DNA of 64,000 nucleotides, taken from NCBI RefSeq assembly GCF_900116065.1, contig NZ_FOZV01000004.1:62001-126000 (forward strand), read 5' to 3'. Position numbers and translations under genes: made by a program. Below, in pieces: positions 59,206 through 64,000 of this stretch. The notes beneath the pieces were generated by a model. That model was not told where the DNA came from. It made no database searches and saw only the letters and a list, made by a program, of their open reading frames with translations. How positions within the stretch are numbered: position 1 is the first letter of the stretch; each line of letters begins with the position of its first letter. The DNA comes from Brevundimonas viscosa. GTDB lineage: Bacteria > Pseudomonadota > Alphaproteobacteria > Caulobacterales > Caulobacteraceae.

Positions 59206-59922
59206 TCAGCGCAGGGCGTAGCGAATGGTGGTGACGACGCGGACCTTCTTCTCGGGGGTCTGGCGTTCGTCGCCGCTTTCGTCGCGCGCGAGGATCTCGA
59301 AATAGCCCTGTGAGGCTTCGCGGATCGAACCGACGCCGACCCCCGAGTCCTTCGCGAACTGCTCGGCCCCTGAGCGCGCCGAGGCGGTGGCCTCGGCGAT
59401 CATCGCGGGGCGCACGTCGTTCAGCCGGGTGAAGATGTAGCTGGGTCCGTTGAAGTCCTGCAGGACCACGCCCTGCCGGATCAGGTCGTTCAGCGCCCGT
59501 GTGGTGTTCTGCACCCGGTCGACGTCGCTGGTGCGGACGATCACGGTCTGCGCGAGGATGAAGCGAGGCCCCTGGTCTTGGCTGCCGTACTCGCGGGCGC
59601 GCCGGTCGGCGACCTCGAGCCGGCCGAGGGTGACGGCGTCGGCCGGATAGCCCTGCTGCGCCAGGAACCGTCGCACGATCACGAGGTCGCCGTCGATGCG
59701 CGCCTGCACCTCGGACAGGACCTCGCCGGAGGCCGTGAAGCGCACCGGCAGGATGGCGAGATCGGCCCGGACGTCGCGCTCGGCCAAGCCGCGGACGCTG
59801 ACGGTCCGGTCGCCCACCCGGGCGTTGACTACGCCTTGGCCGATCAGGGCGCCGGCGCCGATCATTCCGACGGCCAGCAGGCCGCCGAAAACAATGGCGG
59901 GGATCAGTCGATTGTCAGCCAT
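59206..59922 (-). CDS. SIMPL domain (DUF541) periplasmic protein
   Basis: 238 residues from the ATG at 59922. The N-terminal helix (IPAIVFGGLLAVGMIGAGALI) may act as a signal anchor or uncleaved signal. The SIMPL domain is clear: VSVRGLAERDVRADLAILPVRF, a middle ALND-type helix (TTRALNDLIRQGVV) and the ending KKVRVVTTIRYAL. Its N-terminal AERDVRAD segment is typical of the longer SIMPL group of Gram-negatives. Function is little known. It is convergent with the previous gene. Confidence 0.9.
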   Translation of the reverse strand: MADNRLIPAIVFGGLLAVGMIGAGALIGQGVVNARVGDRTVSVRGLAERDVRADLAILPVRFTASGEVLSEVQARIDGDLVIVRRFLAQQGYPADAVTLGRLEVADRRAREYGSQDQGPRFILAQTVIVRTSDVDRVQNTTRALNDLIRQGVVLQDFNGPSYIFTRLNDVRPAMIAEATASARSGAEQFAKDSGVGVGSIREASQGYFEILARDESGDERQTPEKKVRVVTTIRYALR

Positions 59923-59965
59923 GGCTACGCCTCCCGGAGGCAGCATGCGCCAACGCCTGCGGGTG

Positions 59966-60202
59966 TCAATCCGACGAATCCTGTTCGGCGAAGGACCGAT
60001 CGCCGCCGGCCCAAGCCAGCGCCAGCAACCGGCAGGAGGAGGCGAGGGGGACGCGTCCGCGGCGCTCGTCGATCCGTTTCATCAGGCCGGCGTGGCCCAG
60101 ACCCACGTGCGCGCCGATCTCGTCCAGCACGGCCCAGAATTCGGGTTCCAGCGCCACCGAGGTGGCGTGGCCGGACAGGGAGACGGAGCGCTTCCTCAAC
60201 AT
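59966..60202 (-). CDS. Ribbon-helix-helix domain protein (PF13467-like)
   Basis: 78 residues. KRSVSLSGHATSVALEPEFWAVLDEIGAHVGL is the RHH_4 signature common in Caulobacterales and Rhizobiales, with the beta strand SVSLSGHATSVAL and helix-loop-helix after it. It probably binds DNA as a dimer. It is divergent from the Coq4-family gene, with a perfect palindrome between them. The family is often found near fumC and DUF4169, both of which are close by here. Confidence 0.88.
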   Translation of the reverse strand: MLRKRSVSLSGHATSVALEPEFWAVLDEIGAHVGLGHAGLMKRIDERRGRVPLASSCRLLALAWAGGDRSFAEQDSSD

Positions 60203-60240
60203 GGCCGCCAGCCTAGCCGAACGCGGCCGGGCGGGCGAAT

Positions 60241-60255
60241 GTGAACGCTGTTCAC
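60241..60255. promoter_or_regulatory. Palindromic operator candidate between RHH and Coq4-family genes
   Basis: GTGAAC-GCT-GTTCAC is a perfect 6-base dyad with three-base spacer in the divergent promoter region of about 100 bases. It lies 46 bases before the Coq4-family ATG and 38 bases before the RHH start on the other side. The RHH protein itself is a candidate binder. Confidence 0.5.
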
Positions 60256-60300
60256 CTGAAGCGGCGTCCGCGCTATGATCCCTCCGACAGGATCGCTCCC

Positions 60301-61050
60301 ATGACCGCCGCCGACGTCGAATTCACCCGTCTCCGCGCGCAGCGGCTTGAGCCGCTGAAGGCCCTCCGCGCCTTCCGCCGGCTGGTGCGCGACAAGGAGG
60401 ACACCGCCCAGGTGTTCGAGATCATGCGCGCGCTGTCCGGTCGCTCGCTGCGGCGCGGCTACGACCGCATGCTGAAGACCATGGAGGGCGGGCGCCAGGC
60501 CTTCCTGCGCGAGGAACTGGCCGAGAAACTGGACGATCCGGCCTGGCTGGCCCGCTTCGGCCCCGGCACGGTCGGCGCCGCCTACCGCCAGTTCCGCGAG
60601 GCCCGGGGCTTCACGGCCGAAGGGCTGGCGATGGAGTCGCGCAAGGTCGCGCCGCTGGCCGACGCGCCCCACCCGGTGATCTGGTACACCCGCCGCGTGC
60701 GGGACGTGCACGATGTCTGGCACGTCCTGACCGGCTACGAGACCGACGCCTTGGGCGAAGCCTGCGTTGTCGCCTTTTCCTACGCCCAGACCGGCAACCT
60801 CGGCTTCGGCTTCATCGGCCTCGGCGCGGCGGCGGAAATCCGCAAGGAGAACCCGGCCGTGCCCGCGTTGCGGGCGGTGTTTCAGGCGTACCGGCTCGGC
60901 CGCGAGGCCCGTTGGCTGCCTGCGCTCGACTACGAGGCCCTGCTGAACCTGCCGCTTGAGGAAGCCCGCCGCGAGCTGCGCCTGCGTCGGCCCACGGTCT
61001 ATGACGCGGTCCCCGCGGGAGTCCGGCAGGCGCTGAAGCTGCGCGCCTGA
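60301..61050 (+). CDS. Coq4 family protein
   Basis: 249 residues. The Coq4 metal motif HDxxHxxxG is present as HDVWHVLTGY. LGEACVVAFSYAQ, GFGFIGLGAA and VPALRAVFQAYRLGREARWL fit Coq4-family proteins, which organise or catalyse C1 decarboxylation/hydroxylation in ubiquinone biosynthesis. The ATG at 60301 is preferred because an in-frame GTG at 60241 lies inside the operator-like palindrome. It is cytosolic or peripherally membrane-bound. Confidence 0.9.
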   Translation: MTAADVEFTRLRAQRLEPLKALRAFRRLVRDKEDTAQVFEIMRALSGRSLRRGYDRMLKTMEGGRQAFLREELAEKLDDPAWLARFGPGTVGAAYRQFREARGFTAEGLAMESRKVAPLADAPHPVIWYTRRVRDVHDVWHVLTGYETDALGEACVVAFSYAQTGNLGFGFIGLGAAAEIRKENPAVPALRAVFQAYRLGREARWLPALDYEALLNLPLEEARRELRLRRPTVYDAVPAGVRQALKLRA

Positions 61051-61140
61051 CTGACGGCTTCCGGAGGCATAAGCCGGGCTTGTGAGCGGCGCGCCAATCC
61101 TCGGCTTGCGCCACCGGGGCCGCCGGTCCACTTGGCAGGC

Positions 61141-62085
61141 ATGACCGCGCCGTCCGACTCACTCGCGCCCCCCAAGGCTGCCGCCCTGTCCCGGGCGACG
61201 CTGCTGGCGATCGGCGGCGTCGGGCTCTGCGCGCTCATCTGGGGCACCACCTGGTACGCCATCACCCTGCAGTTCGGGACCGTGGCGCCGCTGGTCTCCA
61301 TCGTCTGGCGGTTCGGCCTGGCCGCCGTGCTGATCTTCGCCGGCTGCCTGGCCACCGGTCGATCCCTGAAGCTGACCCGCAACCAGCATCTGGCGGCGCT
61401 GGGACAGGGTGTGTTCGCCTTCTCCATCAGCTACAGCTTCACCTACGCCGCCGAGGGCCGCATCGCTTCGGCGGTGGTGGCGGTGATCTTCGCTTCGCTG
61501 GCCCTCCTCAACCTGATCCTGTTCCGCGTCGCCGCCCGCCAGAAGTCGGCGGCCGCCGCGTGGGGCGGAGCCCTGCTGGGCGTCGTCGGCGTGGCGGTGC
61601 TGTCCGGCTCGGAGGTGCTCACCGGGGGATTGTCCGCCGCCAGCCTTGTCGGCGTCGGCTTCGCCTTCACCGCCGTGGCGGCCTCGGCCTTCGGCAACTA
61701 CTTCGCCTGGCGGGGCCAGGAGGCCGGGTCGGCGGTCATCCCCTCGACCGCCTGGGCCATGGCCTACGGCACGGGCGTGCTGGCGCTCTATGGCCTCGCC
61801 ACCGGCGTCGAGTGGTCGATCGAGCCGACCGTCCGCTATCTCGGCTCGCTGCTCTACCTGTCGGTGTTCGGTTCGGTGATCGCCTTTGTGGTCTACTTCG
61901 GCATCGCGCGGAGTCGCGGCTACGCCCTGGCCAGCTACATCTCGGCCCTGACGCCGCCGATCGCGATGCTGGTCTCGGTGCTGTTCGAACACGCCCGCTT
62001 CGGCTGGCTGGCGCTGGCGGGGCTCGGGCTGGTGCTGGCCGGCCAGGTGCTGATGATCCGCGCGCCGCGGGTGTCGGCGGCCTAG
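61141..62085 (+). CDS. EamA/DMT family transporter
   Basis: 314 residues with ten transmembrane helices in two EamA repeats. The first repeat begins GLCALIWGTTWYAI; the second ALTPPIAMLVSVLFEHARFGWLALAGLGLVLAGQV. Such proteins export or import small metabolites (amino acids, nucleosides). The ATG at 61141 is preferred over a TTG at 61132. It ends in CTAG, shared with the convergent 52-residue gene. Confidence 0.92.
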   Translation: MTAPSDSLAPPKAAALSRATLLAIGGVGLCALIWGTTWYAITLQFGTVAPLVSIVWRFGLAAVLIFAGCLATGRSLKLTRNQHLAALGQGVFAFSISYSFTYAAEGRIASAVVAVIFASLALLNLILFRVAARQKSAAAAWGGALLGVVGVAVLSGSEVLTGGLSAASLVGVGFAFTAVAASAFGNYFAWRGQEAGSAVIPSTAWAMAYGTGVLALYGLATGVEWSIEPTVRYLGSLLYLSVFGSVIAFVVYFGIARSRGYALASYISALTPPIAMLVSVLFEHARFGWLALAGLGLVLAGQVLMIRAPRVSAA

Positions 62086-62240
62086 AACCAGCCCTTCTTT
62101 TTCGGTTTCGGCGGCGGTCGGCCCTCGATCCGCGCTGCGGCCTCGGCTTGCTTGCGCTTGCGGGTCTCCTGGACACGGATGGCGATCAGCATCGGGATGA
62201 GACCGCGTTGCAGGCGACGCTTCTCCTCGCGATCGATCAT
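62082..62240 (-). CDS. Very small basic protein downstream of DUF4169
   Basis: 52 residues, from the ATG at 62240 to a TAG at 62082. It is strongly charged (MIDREEKRRLQRGL...) with a short hydrophobic centre (IPMLIAIRV) and a Lys/Pro-rich end PKPKKKGWF. It starts one base after the DUF4169 stop, so the two are probably one operon. Its stop forms a CTAG shared with the transporter gene. Low-information sequence, but coding bias and tight packing support it. No family is recognised. Confidence 0.6.
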   Translation of the reverse strand: MIDREEKRRLQRGLIPMLIAIRVQETRKRKQAEAAARIEGRPPPKPKKKGWF

Positions 62241-62241
62241 C

Positions 62242-62418
62242 TCAGTCCTCCCGCCTGGCCCCGTCCAGCAGTCGCGCGGCCCGCTCGCGCTCCGTCTCGG
62301 TCCTTGTGCGCTCCGCTTTCGTGCGGCCGTGCACGGCGCGGTTGGCGGCGGCGGCCGCTTTCCCCGCGGCCTTCGCCCGTTCCTTGCGCGCCCGGTTCAG
62401 GTTGACGACGTCGCCCAT
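62242..62418 (-). CDS. DUF4169 family protein
   Basis: 58 residues. The family pattern MGDVVNLNRARKERAKAAGKA followed by ANRAVHGRTKAERTRTETERERAARLLDGARRED is unmistakable. It is a small, basic, fully helical cytosolic protein of unknown role, regularly encoded close to fumC and RHH proteins in Caulobacterales. The start ATG at 62418 is chosen by family length. Confidence 0.9.
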   Translation of the reverse strand: MGDVVNLNRARKERAKAAGKAAAAANRAVHGRTKAERTRTETERERAARLLDGARRED

Positions 62419-62488
62419 GCTGCCTCCGCGATGCAACCGGCGCCGGGGCCGGGTGGTTTTCCCGAACACCCCGTCCCCGGAGCCCTCC

Positions 62489-62722
62489 ATGGTAGACCCG
62501 TCGGCCATTCGCGAACACCTCGAAGTCGTCGGCTCCGACGGCGAGCATGTCGGCCGCGTCGACCACGTCCACGGCGACGAGATCGAACTGGCAAAGCTCG
62601 ATCTCGCCGCGGGCTTCAAGCATCACATGATCCCGGTCAGCTGGGTCGAGCGGGTGGACCAGCACGTCCACCTCAACCTCACGCGCGACGAGGCGCGGGC
62701 GCGCTGGACGGAGAAGGGCTGA
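62489..62722 (+). CDS. DUF2171 domain protein
   Basis: 77 residues from the ATG at 62489. IREHLEVVGSDGEHVGRVDHVHGDEIELAKLD and HHMIPVSWVERVDQHVHLN match DUF2171, a PRC-barrel-like family. A small cytosolic protein of unknown function, often stress-related. It is divergent from DUF4169, with about 70 bases between. Confidence 0.9.
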   Translation: MVDPSAIREHLEVVGSDGEHVGRVDHVHGDEIELAKLDLAAGFKHHMIPVSWVERVDQHVHLNLTRDEARARWTEKG

Positions 62723-62746
62723 GGACGGCGCAGCGCCGATGCCCGC

Positions 62747-64000
62747 CTACTGCGGCGAGATCATCTTCTCCGGCCGCACCCATTCGTCGAACTCCTCGTT
62801 CGTCAGATAGCCGCCCCCGACCGCTTCCTCGCGAAGGGTGGTGCCGTTCCTGTGGGCCGTCTTGGCGATCTTCGCGCAGGCGTCGTAGCCCAGCTTGCCG
62901 TTCAGCGCCGTCACCAGCATCAGCGAGTTCTCCAGCCCCCGCCGGATGTTGTCCTCGCGCGGCTCGATGCCGACCACGCAGTTGTCGGTGAAGCTGATCG
63001 CCGCATCGGCCAGCAGGCGCACCGACTGCAGGAAGTTGTAGGCCATCACCGGATTGTAGACGTTCAGCTCGAAGTGACCCTGCGAGCCGGCGAAGGTCAG
63101 GGCGGCGTGGTTGCCGAACACCTGGACGCAGACCTGGGTCAGGGCTTCCGACTGGGTCGGGTTGACCTTGCCCGGCATGATCGAGCTGCCCGGCTCGTTC
63201 TCCGGCAGGGCCAGTTCGCCGAGGCCGGCCCGCGGCCCGGAGCCGAGGAAGCGGATGTCGTTGGCGATCTTGAAAAGGCTGGCCGCGACCGTGTTGATCG
63301 CCCCGTGGCTGAACACCATGGCGTCATGCGCCGCCAGCGCCTCGAACTTGTTCGGGGCGGTGGTGAAGGGCAGGCCGGTGATGGCGGCGATGCGCTCGGC
63401 CACCTGTTCGGCGAAGCCGACAGGCGCGTTCAGCCCGGTTCCGACCGCCGTGCCGCCCTGGGCCAGCTCCATCAGCTTCGGCAGGGTCTGCTCGATGCGC
63501 TCGATGCCGTTGGCGACCTGCTGCGCATAGCCCGAGAACTCCTGGCCGAGGGTCAGCGGCGTGGCGTCCTGGGTGTGGGTGCGGCCGATCTTGATGATGT
63601 GGTCCCAAGCCTTGGCCTTGGCGTCCAGCGCCGCGTGCAGATGCTTCAGGGCCGGGATCAGGTCGTTGGCCACCTGCTCGGCGCAGGCCACGTGCATGGC
63701 CGTCGGGAAGGTGTCGTTCGACGACTGGCTCATGTTGACGTGGTCATTGGGGTGGACCGGCTTCTTGGAGCCCATCTCGCCGCCCAGCATCTCGATGGCC
63801 CGGTTCGAGATCACCTCGTTGGCGTTCATGTTCGACTGCGTGCCCGAGCCGGTCTGCCACACCACCAGCGGGAAGTGTTCGTTGAGCTTGCCGTCGATCA
63901 CCTCCTGGGCGGCGGCGACGATGGTCTCGCCCAACGTCGGGTCCAGCTTGCCCAGCGCCATGTTGGTCTCGGCGGCGGCCCGCTTGACGATGCCCAGCGC
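62747..64000 (-). CDS. fumC: Class II fumarate hydratase (5' end outside window)
   Basis: 418 residues visible, open through the window's right edge; the N-terminus is missing. Fumarase/aspartase superfamily motifs are present: [34 protein letters not shown] and the loop [13 protein letters not shown] with the catalytic Ser. C-terminal features ([24 protein letters not shown]) fit FumC rather than aspartase. It is the heat-stable, iron-free TCA-cycle enzyme interconverting fumarate and malate. Confidence 0.96.
   Translation of the reverse strand, partial: ALGIVKRAAAETNMALGKLDPTLGETIVAAAQEVIDGKLNEHFPLVVWQTGSGTQSNMNANEVISNRAIEMLGGEMGSKKPVHPNDHVNMSQSSNDTFPTAMHVACAEQVANDLIPALKHLHAALDAKAKAWDHIIKIGRTHTQDATPLTLGQEFSGYAQQVANGIERIEQTLPKLMELAQGGTAVGTGLNAPVGFAEQVAERIAAITGLPFTTAPNKFEALAAHDAMVFSHGAINTVAASLFKIANDIRFLGSGPRAGLGELALPENEPGSSIMPGKVNPTQSEALTQVCVQVFGNHAALTFAGSQGHFELNVYNPVMAYNFLQSVRLLADAAISFTDNCVVGIEPREDNIRRGLENSLMLVTALNGKLGYDACAKIAKTAHRNGTTLREEAVGGGYLTNEEFDEWVRPEKMISPQ

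Noticed and set aside
1-64000. CRISPR array, insertion sequence or integrative element
   Set aside because: No regularly spaced direct repeats, transposase motifs or attachment-site duplications at the tRNA genes were seen.

Overview
The window looks like chromosomal DNA of a Caulobacteraceae alphaproteobacterium, most like Brevundimonas or a close relative. The reasons are the very high G+C with strong third-position G/C bias, a class I lysyl-tRNA synthetase, an arginine succinyltransferase (ast) operon, a Coq4-family protein, TamAB, a RHH/DUF4169/fumC neighbourhood, and promoters resembling the alphaproteobacterial general-stress sigma factor EcfG. No phage, insertion sequence or CRISPR array is visible. 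Genus assignment is inference from gene content.

Layout. 0-6 kb: the end of an RND efflux operon (adaptor, pump), a lipoprotein cytochrome c, and feoAB. 6.6-12 kb: tRNA-Thr, a HIT protein, a holin-like membrane protein, a FemAB-like acyltransferase, RidA, a membrane acyltransferase and a divergent LytTR regulator, with inverted-repeat intergenic elements. 12-18 kb: a leftward ast operon (M20 hydrolase, astA, astD, small membrane protein, astB, DUF998). 18-25 kb: tamA-tamB and a small lipoprotein with an EcfG-like promoter. 25-30.7 kb: a hybrid histidine kinase, a CaiB-type CoA-transferase, tRNA-Lys, an exported alpha/beta hydrolase and three small proteins. 30.8-36.4 kb: queA-tgt, two membrane proteins, lysS and an SH3 protein. 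36.5-39 kb: an S24 (LexA/CI-like) repressor gene and two tandem pairs of unrecognised paralogs. 39-45 kb: two hotdog thioesterases, a ligase-type exonuclease, a CBS-like/HisKA/REC hybrid kinase, and queC-queE-queD-GNAT. 45-52.3 kb: two small exported proteins, tRNA-Val, an autotransporter, SPFH-RHH, a glycosyltransferase and a periplasmic histidine phosphatase. 52.3-64 kb: parE, an O-antigen-ligase-like protein, DUF378, uvrD/pcrA, two acidic membrane-anchored small proteins, SIMPL, RHH, a Coq4-family protein, an EamA transporter, DUF4169, DUF2171 and the 3' part of fumC.

Genes working together. Five queuosine genes lie in two operons: queC, queE and queD make preQ0, while tgt and queA insert and modify the base. 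The ast genes degrade arginine to glutamate and succinate; here neither astC nor astE is present, and an M20 hydrolase stands where a desuccinylase would be useful. TamA and TamB form the outer-membrane/inner-membrane translocation and assembly pair.

The most interesting signals are the 36.5-39 kb repressor-plus-paralogs island with its palindromic operators and a shared upstream motif; five small envelope-type genes preceded by GGAAC-N16/17-(C)GTT-like boxes, two of them perfect; start-site hairpins that enclose the Shine-Dalgarno sequence; loss of metal or catalytic cysteines in Tgt and QueD; thrombospondin-type-3-like acidic repeats inside an autotransporter passenger; and an M20 peptidase candidate for a missing Ast step.
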